DNA from: an uncultured Nodularia sp.
GTDB taxonomy: Bacteria; Cyanobacteriota; Cyanobacteriia; Cyanobacteriales; Nostocaceae
Length of the DNA: 60,562 bases
Assembly (NCBI GenBank): GCA_903911355.1
Contig: CAIWDD010000003.1
Span: 1-60,562, forward strand
Direction: 5' to 3'
The position numbers were made by a program, and so were the translations under genes. Positions 19,966 to 29,832 of the stretch are shown one piece after another (within the stretch, counting starts at the first letter, position 1; the number at the start of each line of letters is the position of its first letter). The notes under the pieces were generated by a model. That model saw nothing but the letters and a program-made list of their open reading frames with translations, did not search any database and had not been told where the DNA came from.

Positions 19966-20445
19966 ATGAACAAGGCACTGGATGAAACCCTGTCAATGGA
20001 AGTTGCGCAAAATATTAAAAGTAAGGCTCGTCAGCCCTTTGACAATGCTTATAGGGCGCTGTTAGTTACAGATCAGGCGAACTATGTCCAGGGGTTTTTG
20101 GCTATAGGGGGTAAACCTTACCAACCTATTGAACATGGTTGGCTAGAGTTGGCTGATACCTCTGGGGAGGATTCTCTAATTAAGATTATAGATCCCAGTC
20201 TACCACACCTAAACAAAAAAACTCAAGAACTTTGGTACTTTGCCGCCCAAAGTTTTACCAGGAAACAATTAAAAGCGATTATTGAGGAATCACAGGAAGA
20301 TTATCCGGAGGATGACCCATTACCGGTTTATGGGGATGCACCCTATGAGTATTATGGTAATGTGATGTTGGGTGGTGGGGAATATTTAGCAGCTTACCAA
20401 GCTGCACAGGCTAAGTGTCAAGAACTCAGAGAATCCCTGGAATGA
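19966..20445 (+). CDS. Conserved-looking hypothetical protein (159 aa) coupled to the M41-like peptidase
   Basis: It starts MNKALDETLSMEVAQNIKSK and has no signal or membrane segment. A Tyr/Gly/Asp-rich stretch (DPLPVYGDAPYEYYGNVML) occurs near residues 112-130. I do not recognise the family. Its stop codon overlaps the start of the next gene in an ATGA arrangement (20442-20445), so the two are probably translationally coupled and functionally linked. Confidence 0.7.
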   Translation: MNKALDETLSMEVAQNIKSKARQPFDNAYRALLVTDQANYVQGFLAIGGKPYQPIEHGWLELADTSGEDSLIKIIDPSLPHLNKKTQELWYFAAQSFTRKQLKAIIEESQEDYPEDDPLPVYGDAPYEYYGNVMLGGGEYLAAYQAAQAKCQELRESLE

Positions 20446-21137
20446 GTCAAACTGGTTTAAATTTATTAGCAATATCTATATTTCTCATGACCCTATCAGT
20501 CTTGTTAGGGCCATTAATTCATTTGTCCCCCGCAGTACCAGCGATCGCCACCTTTAGTATTTTGGGAATAGTCACTTTTGACAGTTTTAGTTTACAAGGG
20601 CGGGGTGGTACTATAATTTTAGACTGGATTGCTGGTTTTTCTCCCCAACACCGCGATCGCATCATCCACCACGAAGCTGGTCATTTTTTGGCTGCACATC
20701 TGCTGAATATCCCTGTGACTGGTTATACTCTCACTGCTTGGGATGCTTGGAAACAAGGACAACCAGGACAGGGGGGTGTGACCTTTGATGATGGGGAATT
20801 AGCATCCCAATTAGAACGGGGGACAATTAGCGCTCAAATCCTTGACCGTTATTGTACAGTCTGGATGGCGGGTATTGCCGCCGAAACTTTAGTTTTCAAT
20901 GATGCACAAGGCGGTACTGACGATAAAAGCAAGTTAGCGGGAGTTTTAGCAGGTTTGGGTTTTTCTGCTGCAGCTAGTGAACAGAAACAACGATTTCATC
21001 TGCTACAAGCAAAGACTTTATTACAAGCAAATTGGTCTAGTTACGAAGCCTTAGTTAAATCGATGGAACAGGGCGCATCTGTCGGGGATTGTCAGCGGAT
21101 CATTGCCACAGCTGAATCATCATCACCTATACTATAG
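20442..21137 (+). CDS. FtsH/M41-like membrane metalloprotease lacking the AAA domain
   Basis: The protein has 231 residues from ATG 20442, which overlaps the upstream stop (ATGA). There are two hydrophobic segments near residues 8-25 and 32-48. The zinc motif HEAGH is at residues 77-81 (IIHHEAGHFLAAHLLNIPV), with ARE-like downstream acidic residues in GGTDDKSK. This matches the protease half of FtsH (peptidase M41) without the AAA+ unfoldase; cyanobacteria carry such stand-alone proteins, annotated as ATP-dependent Zn protease, but they cannot unfold substrates alone. It might act with a full FtsH or with the coupled upstream protein. Confidence 0.82.
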   Translation: MSQTGLNLLAISIFLMTLSVLLGPLIHLSPAVPAIATFSILGIVTFDSFSLQGRGGTIILDWIAGFSPQHRDRIIHHEAGHFLAAHLLNIPVTGYTLTAWDAWKQGQPGQGGVTFDDGELASQLERGTISAQILDRYCTVWMAGIAAETLVFNDAQGGTDDKSKLAGVLAGLGFSAAASEQKQRFHLLQAKTLLQANWSSYEALVKSMEQGASVGDCQRIIATAESSSPIL

Positions 21138-21303
21138 ATGCTCCTGGTGATAGCGCCAGCACTGCTACAGGCAGATCGCTGTGGTTGAGAAACAGTAGAA
21201 TAAATACCTGTCGGTGGGCTGTTAGTCACTTATGGCGTAGATACTCTATCCTGGGGCATATTTTTTTGTGTAAAAACAAGTATTAAGACGACTTTTTCAA
21301 CCC

Positions 21304-23946
21304 ATGGCTTCCACTCCCCAGAAACTTAGCGGTAATGCAATTCGCGATTTATTCCTTGACTTCTTCGCCCAACGAGGACACAAAATCTTACCCAGCGCCT
21401 CCCTCGTTCCCGAAGACCCCACCGTACTGCTAACTATTGCGGGGATGCTACCATTTAAACCCATATTTCTGGGACAGCGCACACCGGAATTTAACCGCGC
21501 TACCACATCTCAAAAGTGTATCAGGACTAACGATATTGAAAATGTCGGTCGCACTAAACGCCATCATACGTTTTTTGAGATGTTGGGTAACTTTAGCTTT
21601 GGTGACTATTTTAAACCGCAGGCGATCGCTTGGGGGTGGGAGCTATCCACAAAAATCTTTGGTTTACCACCAGAGCGCCTAGTGGTTAGCGTCTTTAAAG
21701 AAGATGATGAAGCCTATAATATCTGGCGCGATGACATCGGCGTACCAGTAGCTAGAATTAAGCGCATGGGTGAAGAAGATAACTTTTGGGTATCTGGTCC
21801 TACGGGTCCTTGTGGTCCTTGTTCAGAAATTTATTATGATTTTCACCCAGAACGGGGAGATGAAAATATTGATTTAGAAGACGATACCCGGTTTATTGAA
21901 TTTTACAACCTGGTGTTTATGCAATATAACCGGGATGCATCGGGTAATTTAACCCCACTGCAAAATAAAAACATTGACACCGGTATGGGTTTGGAAAGGA
22001 TGGCGCAAATCCTGCAACAAGTCCCCAATAACTACGAAACTGATTTAATTTTTCCGATTATTGAAACAGCTGCTCAGATAGCTAAAATAGCATACCACAG
22101 CAGCGACGAGAAAACCCAAGTTTCCCTCAAAGTCATTGGTGACCATGTGCGATCTGTAGTCCACATGATTGCTGATGAAATTCGCGCTGCTAATGTTGGA
22201 CGTGGTTATGTCCTACGGCGCTTAATTCGCCGGGTAGTCCGTCATGGGCGGTTAATTGGTATTAATGGGGAATTTATCACCCAAGTTGCAGAAAGCGCAA
22301 TTTCTCTTTCAGAATCAGCTTACCCCAATGTGCGTCAACGGGAAGCAGCAATTAAAGCCGAACTGCAACGAGAAGAAGCCAATTTCCTTAAAACTCTAGA
22401 TAGAGGTGAAAAACTACTCGCGGAAATTATTCAAGAGGTGAAAGCCCAAGGTAAAACTCAAATTAGCGGCGAAAGTGCTTTTACTTTATATGATACCTTT
22501 GGTTTCCCCTTAGAACTTACCCAAGAAATCGCCGCCGAAAATCACCTGACTGTGGATGAAGCTGGTTTTGATGCTGAAATGCAAAAACAGGTAGAACGAG
22601 CTAAAGCTGCGCACGAAACCATTGATTTAACTGTGCAAGGTTCTTTAGACAAGTTAGCTGAACATATCCACGCTACGGAATTTCTAGGTTATACTCAACC
22701 CGCTTCCACTGCTAAAGTAGAAGCCATATTAATAGATGGTATTGCCCAAGAGGAAGCAGAAGCTGGAACAGAAGTTCAAATTGTCCTCAATCAAACCCCA
22801 TTTTATGCCGAATCTGGGGGGCAAATTGGCGATCGCGGTTATGTCTCCGGTGATGGTGTGTTGGTGCGGGTTGCAGATGTGAAAAAAGAATCTGACTTTT
22901 TTATCCACTTTGGCCGCATAGAACGCGGTACAATCCGAGTAGGAGATACTGTCACCGCTCAAATCGATCGCCCTTGTCGTCGTCGCGCTCAAGCTAATCA
23001 TACCGCTACACATTTACTGCAAGCCGCTCTTAAGAAAATTGTTGATGATGGTATATCTCAAGCTGGTTCCCTGGTCTCCTTTGACAGGTTGCGGTTTGAC
23101 TTTAACTGTCCCCGCGCTTTGACATCAGAGGAAATTCAACAAATTGAAGAACAGGTAAATACCTGGATTGCCGAAGCACATCCAGCTCACATAGAGGTGT
23201 TACCTTTAGCAGAAGCCAAGGCTAGAGGTGCTGTGGCTATGTTTGGGGAAAAATACGGCGAACAAGTGCGGGTCATTGACTTTCCCAGTGTCTCTATGGA
23301 ACTGTGCGGCGGTACCCATGTCAGTAATACTGCGGAAATAGGCAGCTTTAAAATTATCTCAGAGGGGGGTGTGGCTTCTGGGGTGCGGCGCATTGAGGCG
23401 GTTTCTGGTCCGGCTATCTTGGATTATCTCAATGTTCGTGATACAGTGGTTAGGGATTTAAGCGATCGCTTTAAGGTTAAACCCGAAGAATTACCAGAGC
23501 GGATCACTACACTGCAAACTGAACTCAGAAACGCTGAGAAACAACTAGCAACCCTGAAATCACAGTTGGCGATCGCAAAATCTGACAGTCTACTGCAAAC
23601 AGTAGAATCTGTAGGGGATTATCAGGTATTGGTAGCGCGGATGGAAGAGGTTGACCCAGAATCATTAAAAACTGCTGCCGAAAGGTTACTACAAAAGATT
23701 ACTCATGGTGCAGTGGTATTGGGTTCTGTTCCTGAAGCTGGTAAAGTCAGTATAGTTGCAGCCTTCAGCCCCGAAGTTAATCAAAAAGGACTCCAAGCAG
23801 GTAAATTCGTCGGCGCTATAGCCAAAATTTGCGGTGGTGGTGGTGGAGGAAAACCAAATCTAGCTCAAGCAGGGGGACGGGAAACTAGTAAATTACCGGA
23901 AGCTCTAGCTAAAGCCGAAAGTGATTTAAAATCAGCCTTGAGTTAA
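21304..23946 (+). CDS. alaS: Alanine--tRNA ligase
   Basis: It charges tRNA-Ala and clears mischarged Ser and Gly. It has 880 residues, full length. The N-terminal class II catalytic core contains [15 protein letters not shown] and [17 protein letters not shown]. The editing domain has H566-x3-H570 (HTATHLL) and C668 in CGGTH. The C-terminal region is the oligomerisation/C-Ala domain with [15 protein letters not shown] near residues 845-860. It starts with ATG at 21304, and residue 2 onward ([20 protein letters not shown]) matches the family. Confidence 0.98.
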   Translation: MASTPQKLSGNAIRDLFLDFFAQRGHKILPSASLVPEDPTVLLTIAGMLPFKPIFLGQRTPEFNRATTSQKCIRTNDIENVGRTKRHHTFFEMLGNFSFGDYFKPQAIAWGWELSTKIFGLPPERLVVSVFKEDDEAYNIWRDDIGVPVARIKRMGEEDNFWVSGPTGPCGPCSEIYYDFHPERGDENIDLEDDTRFIEFYNLVFMQYNRDASGNLTPLQNKNIDTGMGLERMAQILQQVPNNYETDLIFPIIETAAQIAKIAYHSSDEKTQVSLKVIGDHVRSVVHMIADEIRAANVGRGYVLRRLIRRVVRHGRLIGINGEFITQVAESAISLSESAYPNVRQREAAIKAELQREEANFLKTLDRGEKLLAEIIQEVKAQGKTQISGESAFTLYDTFGFPLELTQEIAAENHLTVDEAGFDAEMQKQVERAKAAHETIDLTVQGSLDKLAEHIHATEFLGYTQPASTAKVEAILIDGIAQEEAEAGTEVQIVLNQTPFYAESGGQIGDRGYVSGDGVLVRVADVKKESDFFIHFGRIERGTIRVGDTVTAQIDRPCRRRAQANHTATHLLQAALKKIVDDGISQAGSLVSFDRLRFDFNCPRALTSEEIQQIEEQVNTWIAEAHPAHIEVLPLAEAKARGAVAMFGEKYGEQVRVIDFPSVSMELCGGTHVSNTAEIGSFKIISEGGVASGVRRIEAVSGPAILDYLNVRDTVVRDLSDRFKVKPEELPERITTLQTELRNAEKQLATLKSQLAIAKSDSLLQTVESVGDYQVLVARMEEVDPESLKTAAERLLQKITHGAVVLGSVPEAGKVSIVAAFSPEVNQKGLQAGKFVGAIAKICGGGGGGKPNLAQAGGRETSKLPEALAKAESDLKSALS

Positions 23947-24100
23947 TTTCTGAGGTCACCCACTGCGGTGCGATCGCTATGGGAAATATACCTGAAATTA
24001 CCAGTATACCAATAGGGAGATTAACAGTAAAAACCTTTTATTGTAGGCATTTAGCAGCCAGATCCTCCCTCATTTTCTAAAAATTATGTAACAAAAAGTG

Positions 24101-24128
24101 AGCTTGACTAAGTTTTTTTACTTAAGCT
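24101..24128. terminator. Bulged hairpin between alaS and the convergent Uma2 gene
   Basis: AGCTT (24101-24105) and AAGT (24110-24113) can pair with ACTT (24120-24123) and AAGCT (24124-24128), leaving a bulge and a T-rich loop. The location between convergent genes suits a two-way terminator, but the stem is weak. Confidence 0.3.
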
Positions 24129-24129
24129 A

Positions 24130-24924
24130 TTACTGTCCTGGTTCGATTCCCAGAGCTTTCAATTGTGCTTCCAATTGAGCGGTGCGTTCCTTGGCTGCGA
24201 TCGCCTCCTGTTGAGCTAACTGAGCTTGTTCCCTAGCTAACTGAGCTTGTTCCCTAGCTAACTGAGCTTGTTCCCTAGCTAACTGAGCGCTTTCCGTCCC
24301 AGTGGGTAGCACATCCCCATTGTCATCACACCACCGTAACCAAATATCCTCTTTACCTTCAAACACCCCCGACCACAAAGTTAAGCCTATACCAATTTCT
24401 GCAAACCAGAAATTATCCATTTCTAAATACTGTCTAATATTCAGTTGATAAGCGCGCAGTGGTTGCTCCCCGAGCATTTGCAAAGGGTCAAATACTGCGT
24501 AGTAGGGAACCCCCATTCTGGCGTAATCTTTTAATTTAGAGCCTAATTCGTTTCCTTCCCGGTTAGAAACTATTTCTATAACCACATCTGGAGTTTTGCC
24601 AAATTGCCAAACAAAATAACTGCGGTTCTTTTTTTCTCCCCAATCCGAGGGCATGGTAACATCAATACTAAGGAACACATCAGGGACTAGGGGAGGTAAA
24701 CCAATACTGTAAAACACCCCGACATTAGCAGCAGCTATAAAATTTTCTGTTTCTGCGGGTGCAACCCAACCGTTGTATAATACCTCTGTTAATAAGCGCT
24801 GTTGTTTTTCTGACAGGAAATTATCCACTGGTGTATCATCTTCAGTAACAATATGGGTGATATCTGGTTCAGGTGCAAGCTCAGTTGACAATATTTCTTT
24901 TACCATGATGTCTGCTACCTTCAT
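24130..24924 (-). CDS. Uma2-family (DUF820) PD-(D/E)xK nuclease-like protein with heptad repeat tail
   Basis: The protein has 264 residues. The body carries the Uma2 pattern (PLVPDVFLSIDV, TPDVVIEIVSNREGNELGSKLKDYARMGVPYYAVFDP). The family has a restriction-endonuclease-like fold and is hugely expanded in cyanobacteria, with unknown function. The C-terminus has three in-frame copies of a 7-residue unit (LAREQAQ) plus a degenerate one, ending ERTAQLEAQLKALGIEPGQ, likely a coiled coil. It lies divergent from the MmeI-type gene. Confidence 0.85.
   Translation of the reverse strand: MKVADIMVKEILSTELAPEPDITHIVTEDDTPVDNFLSEKQQRLLTEVLYNGWVAPAETENFIAAANVGVFYSIGLPPLVPDVFLSIDVTMPSDWGEKKNRSYFVWQFGKTPDVVIEIVSNREGNELGSKLKDYARMGVPYYAVFDPLQMLGEQPLRAYQLNIRQYLEMDNFWFAEIGIGLTLWSGVFEGKEDIWLRWCDDNGDVLPTGTESAQLAREQAQLAREQAQLAREQAQLAQQEAIAAKERTAQLEAQLKALGIEPGQ
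24214..24290. repeat. 21-bp in-frame tandem repeat (3.7 units) within the Uma2 gene
   Basis: Three perfect 21-bp units at 24214-24234, 24235-24255 and 24256-24276, then a partial unit. Each encodes one heptad (REQAQLA) of a coiled coil, so unit gain or loss changes the length of the coil without a frameshift. Confidence 0.9.
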
Positions 24925-25127
24925 CTACGGGGCTATGGATGAGAATTAACTGGCTGTTTCAGGTGGCGCAAAGGCGCAAAGAAGGGAGGTTAGGTAAGTT
25001 GATTTTGGCTCATCTTCAAATTCAGCAACTCCGGGTATTTATATACCAGTGTTATCTTTAATGATAATGTTATATTTAGTATAGCATCAATTAACTCAGG
25101 TTTTGTATTCAGTCATCTTGATATTTC

Positions 25128-28100
25128 TTGACCAAAATACCTGTTTTCACCAGTAACATGAAGGAACTTGATCAACAAAGAGTTGAGATTTTTTTAGATA
25201 AATGGCAAGGATCTAGTGGTAATGAAATAGCTAACAAAGACTCATTTTGTTTAGATTTATGTACAGCTTTAGGGGTCGCACCTCCACCCCCTCAAGGTAG
25301 GGTGACCGGTGACCCATATTGTCTGGAAAAAAATGTTAAAATGCCCCAGTCTACAGGAAACATCAAACAGGGGCGCATTGATTTTTATAAACAAGGACAT
25401 TTTATCTTAGAAGCCAAACAGGGCAGTATAAAATCTGGGAATAGTACACCCAAACGCGGCACTAGGGCTTATGATCAGTATATGCAAAAGGCATTTATTC
25501 AAGCCACTGCTTATGCACCCCATTTACCGGTCAAGCCACCATTTTTATTAACTTGTGATATTGGTGACCATTTTGAGTTATGGATGGGATTTAGTGGTGA
25601 TTATGGCGGTTATGGAGCCAGACAAATTATTAAACTAAATGATTTATTAAAACCTGATATTTTTGATTTATTTGTTGATATTTTTACCCAACCCCAAAAG
25701 CGCAACCCAGAGAAAATTAGAGCCAAAGTAACGCGAGATGTGGCGGGTGATTTAGCTCAGTTAGCCTATTGGTTAGAAAAACAGCAACATCACCCCCAAG
25801 AAGTCGCTAATTTTTTGATGCGTTGTATATTTACCATGTTTGCTGAAGATGTGCAACTACTCAAAACAGGGGTATTTACTGAAGCATTAACTCAAAGATG
25901 GCTATGTCAACCCAGCAGCTTTAAACCAGAGATTGAAACTTTATGGCGCACCATGGACGAAGGGGGAACTTTTGGTTTTGATAGTATATTAAGATTTAAT
26001 GGTAGTTTGTTTACAAATGCCACAGCTTTTGATTTACCAAAGTCCCAATTAGAGGTATTATTACAAGCAGCTAAAAGAGACTGGAGCCAGGTAGAACCGG
26101 CAATTTTTGGAACTTTATTAGAAAGGGCTTTGGATACCAAAGAACGCAGTAAGTTGGGCGCACATTATACGCCCCGTTCTTATGTGGAAAGGTTAGTGCG
26201 TCCAGTGGTGATAGAACCATTACGCCAAGACTGGTTAGAAACAGAAATTGTGGTAGACCAGTTATTAAAAGTTCCAGGGGACTTAGAACCAACTGCGACC
26301 CAGAAAAAGAAAGCGGTAGAATTAATGAGAGAATTTCTGCAAAAGTTGAGAACTATTAAAATTCTTGACCCTGCTTGTGGTTCTGGTAACTTTTTGTATG
26401 TCACCTTGGATTTACTAAAAACTCTGGAAGCGGAGGTGATTCGCCGCATAGCTGATATTACCGGACAATATCAATCTAGTGTTTTAGATCAAGTTAATGT
26501 TTCTCAGTTTTTAGGCATTGAAGTAAATCCCAGAGCTGCTAGTATTGCAGAATTAGTCATCTGGATTGGTTATTTACAATGGTATTTTAAACAATTCGGC
26601 AACACTTCCCCACCGGAACCAGTGTTACAGAAATTTAATAATATTGAATATCGAGATGCGGTGTTAGGTTGGGATAGCAAAAAACCCGCCATTGACCCCA
26701 CCACTCACCAAACCCGCACCCGGTGGGGTGGACGTACTATGAAGCATCCAGTCACGGGGGAAGATGTTCCAGACCCTCAAGACCAAATCCCTATTTATAG
26801 TTATAGTAATCCCCGGATGGCAATATGGCCAGAGGCTGATTATATTGTCTCCAACCCGCCGTTTATTGGTAATGCCAGAATGCGGGAATTATTGGGTGAT
26901 GGTTATACTGAAACTTTGCGTCAAGTATATCAAGATGTACCGGATAGTGTTGATTTTGTCATGTATTGGTGGCACAAAGCCGCAGATTTAGTCAGAAAGG
27001 GTCAGGTAAAGCGCTTTGGTTTGATTACGACTAATACTATTAGTCAGGTGCGGTTAAGGAGTGTGATAGAATATCATTTAAAACAAAAGCACCCCATTAA
27101 GTTAATTTTTGCCATTCCTGACCACCCTTGGACTGATGACGGTGCTGCGGTGCGAATTGCTATGACCGCGGCGGAGTTGGAAGGTTCCCCAGTGTCTCAG
27201 GTGGTACAATTGGGGGAGGTAATCTTGAAGGGGGAGGGAGAAACCCCAGAAGATACGGCAGATTTAATTGATATTGCATGGCAAAATGTCGAGATGATTT
27301 TTAGTAATCTCCGCAGCGGTGCTAATCTTACTAATATCCAACCTCTCAAAGCAAATGATCAACTTTCCAGCCGCGGTATGATGCTTTTTGGTTCTGGGTT
27401 TATTATTGAACAAGTTGATTTTACTAAAATTGAGTCAGAAATATTATTTACTTACACTAATGGGAGAGATATATTGCAACGCTCTCGCCATGTCAAGATT
27501 ATTGATTTCTTTGGTCTGAGTGTAACAGAAGCTGAAAAACTTTATCCTCAAGCATATCAATGGGTTTTAGAGAAAGTCAAACCAGAACGAGATGCTAATC
27601 GTGATCAAAATTTACGCAAAAACTGGTGGGTATTTGGTCGCCCTAGACCTGAAGTTAGGCTAGCATTGCAAGATATACAGCGATATATTGTCACTGTAGA
27701 AACAGCTAAACACCGGGTGTTTATATTTTTAGCTCAAGGTGTTATTCCCGATAATAGACTAATTGCGATCGCTCTTGATGATGCCTACTTTTTAGGTGTT
27801 CTTTCCAGTAAGATTCATGTTACTTGGGCTTTAGCAGCAGGTGGGACATTACGAATGGATGGAGTTTATGTTAAAACAAAATGCTTCGACCCCTTCCCTT
27901 TCCCCGAACCCACCGCAGAACAAAAACAAAAAATCCGCGACTTAGGGGAAAAACTCGACGCACACCGCAAACAAGTACAAAGCCAACATCCTGATGTGAC
28001 AATTACCGGGATGTATAACCTCCTAGAAAAATTACGCGCGGGGAAACCCTTTACAGATGCTGATAGAAAATATAATGATCAAGCTTTAGTGTCCATCCTC

Positions 28101-28577
28101 AAATCAATTCACGACCAACTAGACGCGGCGGTTTTTGCTGCTTACGGATGGTCACCGAATATCAGTGATGAGCAAATTCTCACCCAATTAGTCGCCCTCA
28201 ACGCTGAACGCGCTGGGGAAGAACAAAATAATTTAATTCGGTGGTTGCGTCCGGAATATCAAGCACCCCATGAAGTGAATACCCAAGTAGCCATTGCAGG
28301 TATCACCACAATCCCAGAAACTACAATTACACCCACACAGCAGCAACCATTCCCCAAAAAATCAAAAGAACAACTTGCAGCCATTCGGGATTTATTACGC
28401 ACTCATGGCGGTGATTGGACTCTAGAACAAGTCATGAAACAGTTTAAACTTACCCGGGGACAAAAGCAAGTTATTGGCGACCATTTAGAAAGTTTAGAAT
28501 GGTTCAACATTCTAGTTAGCTCCCATGACCATGGCGTGACAAGCTGGCGCTATGTAGAAACAGACTTAGCAACTTGA
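25128..28577 (+). CDS. MmeI-type restriction-methylation enzyme (single-chain type IIL/IIG)
   Basis: This is a single polypeptide of 1149 residues joining DNA cleavage, adenine methylation and target recognition. Residues ~84-96 hold a PD-(D/E)xK nuclease site (D-x9-E-A-K in DFYKQGHFILEAK). A helical linker follows. The methyltransferase has motif I LDPACGSGNF near residue 414, GIEVNPRAA, and catalytic NPPF near residue 576, as in N6-adenine enzymes. The C-terminal third should be the recognition domain. The frame opens with TTG 25128 (TKIPVFTSN); ATG 25158 (MKELDQQRVEIF) is an equally possible start, and neither has a clear ribosome-binding site. It carries only one HIP1 site in 3.4 kb, consistent with transfer. 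Its end overlaps the convergent methyltransferase gene by 28 bp. Confidence 0.9.
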   Translation: MTKIPVFTSNMKELDQQRVEIFLDKWQGSSGNEIANKDSFCLDLCTALGVAPPPPQGRVTGDPYCLEKNVKMPQSTGNIKQGRIDFYKQGHFILEAKQGSIKSGNSTPKRGTRAYDQYMQKAFIQATAYAPHLPVKPPFLLTCDIGDHFELWMGFSGDYGGYGARQIIKLNDLLKPDIFDLFVDIFTQPQKRNPEKIRAKVTRDVAGDLAQLAYWLEKQQHHPQEVANFLMRCIFTMFAEDVQLLKTGVFTEALTQRWLCQPSSFKPEIETLWRTMDEGGTFGFDSILRFNGSLFTNATAFDLPKSQLEVLLQAAKRDWSQVEPAIFGTLLERALDTKERSKLGAHYTPRSYVERLVRPVVIEPLRQDWLETEIVVDQLLKVPGDLEPTATQKKKAVELMREFLQKLRTIKILDPACGSGNFLYVTLDLLKTLEAEVIRRIADITGQYQSSVLDQVNVSQFLGIEVNPRAASIAELVIWIGYLQWYFKQFGNTSPPEPVLQKFNNIEYRDAVLGWDSKKPAIDPTTHQTRTRWGGRTMKHPVTGEDVPDPQDQIPIYSYSNPRMAIWPEADYIVSNPPFIGNARMRELLGDGYTETLRQVYQDVPDSVDFVMYWWHKAADLVRKGQVKRFGLITTNTISQVRLRSVIEYHLKQKHPIKLIFAIPDHPWTDDGAAVRIAMTAAELEGSPVSQVVQLGEVILKGEGETPEDTADLIDIAWQNVEMIFSNLRSGANLTNIQPLKANDQLSSRGMMLFGSGFIIEQVDFTKIESEILFTYTNGRDILQRSRHVKIIDFFGLSVTEAEKLYPQAYQWVLEKVKPERDANRDQNLRKNWWVFGRPRPEVRLALQDIQRYIVTVETAKHRVFIFLAQGVIPDNRLIAIALDDAYFLGVLSSKIHVTWALAAGGTLRMDGVYVKTKCFDPFPFPEPTAEQKQKIRDLGEKLDAHRKQVQSQHPDVTITGMYNLLEKLRAGKPFTDADRKYNDQALVSILKSIHDQLDAAVFAAYGWSPNISDEQILTQLVALNAERAGEEQNNLIRWLRPEYQAPHEVNTQVAIAGITTIPETTITPTQQQPFPKKSKEQLAAIRDLLRTHGGDWTLEQVMKQFKLTRGQKQVIGDHLESLEWFNILVSSHDHGVTSWRYVETDLAT

Positions 28578-29617
28578 CAAATCACCATAATATGTGATAG
28601 ATACTTATTACAACTATAATGAACAATTTCTAATCCTGCCGTTGCCAACTCCTCCATCAGTTCCGGTATCTGATGTTTATGATGTCTCCAAATAGTCACC
28701 TCTTCATCTGCCAAAACTTCCACAGTTTTATCTATACCTAACTGCCTGAAGTTTATAGTATAGTGGCGATGAAATTTAATATTAGCTGTAACGCTATCTG
28801 TGGTTTTATCATACTTTCTCACAAGTTGGCAATCCTCCGCAGCTATGCCTAACTTGTCAGTCATCCATCTATATATTCCGTCTACATGATACTTCAAACC
28901 ACCCCGAGCTATTCCATCCCATTGGCAATTAGCACCAATTTCGTTAGTAAACACCAGCAAATCATTTTTTTTCATGCTGTGTCGGAAGTTTTGTAAGGCT
29001 TTACTTCTGTCTTGATGATTGCCAATAGTTACACCTAAATGTAAAAATATCTTAGGTATATCCTCACTTCCTAAAATCTCCGGGGAAATGGGAGTATTTT
29101 CTATATCAACTGTGTAACTCTCACACTGAACTTGGGGAAACCATTTAGTGAAGTTGGCTTTTGAGACACTCAAAAGTTCCTGGCTAATATCCAAGGCAAT
29201 ATATTTATTTATCCTACCTAATTTAACCAGTCGGGAAATAAATTTTTTCACTGGGTAAGAATTACCAGCACCTACATCTATAATATTTATCCTCTGGTAA
29301 TTCTCAGAGCTATCCCTTGAGGTTAGCCATTGAGAGCCATTAATATAGTCAAAATTGTCCTGTAATAAATCAATCTCTACATTTTTAGGTTGAAACCATT
29401 GATGGATAAGATATTTTTCATAAAAACTATGCCATATTTTACCACCTGGACCTTTGTAACCATACTTTAAAGGTATTTCCCGTTTGAGTTCTAATGAGTG
29501 AACTAACTCTAAAAGTTCTCCATGGGAGAAAATAGAGTTTAACTCTAGACTTGGCTCTACTAAACGAGTTGTCTCTGGGAAAGGTTGGGAATTACTATAG
29601 GTTTTTTTAGGTATCAT
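28550..29617 (-). CDS. EgtD-like SAM-dependent methyltransferase (histidine N-alpha-methyltransferase superfamily)
   Basis: The protein has 355 residues. The SAM motif is IIDVGAGNS (D114-S120), followed by YIALDISQELL, then FLHLGVTIGNHQDRSKAL, which mirrors the FLGSTIGNF motif of EgtD (histidine betaine synthesis for ergothioneine). The C-terminal IWRHHKHQIPELMEELATAG part replaces the EgtD substrate loop, so the substrate is probably not histidine, or at least unproven. No EgtB-like sulfoxide synthase is nearby. It overlaps the MmeI-type gene tail to tail and carries no HIP1 octamer. Confidence 0.75.
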   Translation of the reverse strand: MIPKKTYSNSQPFPETTRLVEPSLELNSIFSHGELLELVHSLELKREIPLKYGYKGPGGKIWHSFYEKYLIHQWFQPKNVEIDLLQDNFDYINGSQWLTSRDSSENYQRINIIDVGAGNSYPVKKFISRLVKLGRINKYIALDISQELLSVSKANFTKWFPQVQCESYTVDIENTPISPEILGSEDIPKIFLHLGVTIGNHQDRSKALQNFRHSMKKNDLLVFTNEIGANCQWDGIARGGLKYHVDGIYRWMTDKLGIAAEDCQLVRKYDKTTDSVTANIKFHRHYTINFRQLGIDKTVEVLADEEVTIWRHHKHQIPELMEELATAGLEIVHYSCNKYLSHIMVICQVAKSVST

Positions 29618-29741
29618 TATGGAGTAGAATTTGAGGAGCTAAATCAAGACTATAACTATAGAGGTTACGACTGCCAAATTTAAATATCATATCATGACCG
29701 GGTAATTACTGATAATAAAATCTATCAACCATGTTTAATGT

Positions 29742-29804
29742 GGTGTGTTACGGTGAATTGTCAGTTTCTCCAGGTCATCCAACCCCGGTTAGTGGTAACA
29801 CACC
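29742..29804. repeat. Palindromic intergenic element with 10-bp perfect arms
   Basis: GGTGTGTTAC (29742-29751) is the exact reverse complement of GTAACACACC (29795-29804), and the 43-nt interior contains a smaller AACC-CC-GGTT palindrome. The closing ACACACCCTAC resembles the ends of abundant short inverted-repeat elements I recall from cyanobacterial genomes (GTAGGGTG... type). It sits between two minus-strand genes and could also stop transcription leaving the Mrp-side region. Confidence 0.6.
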
Positions 29805-29832
29805 CTACTGAATATTGACTGTTGGACAGCAA

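Noticed and set aside
24140-24150. GGTTCGATTCC, a tRNA T-loop-like string
   Set aside because: It lies in the Uma2 coding region (reverse complement of the IEPGQ codons), with no acceptor or anticodon stem around it.
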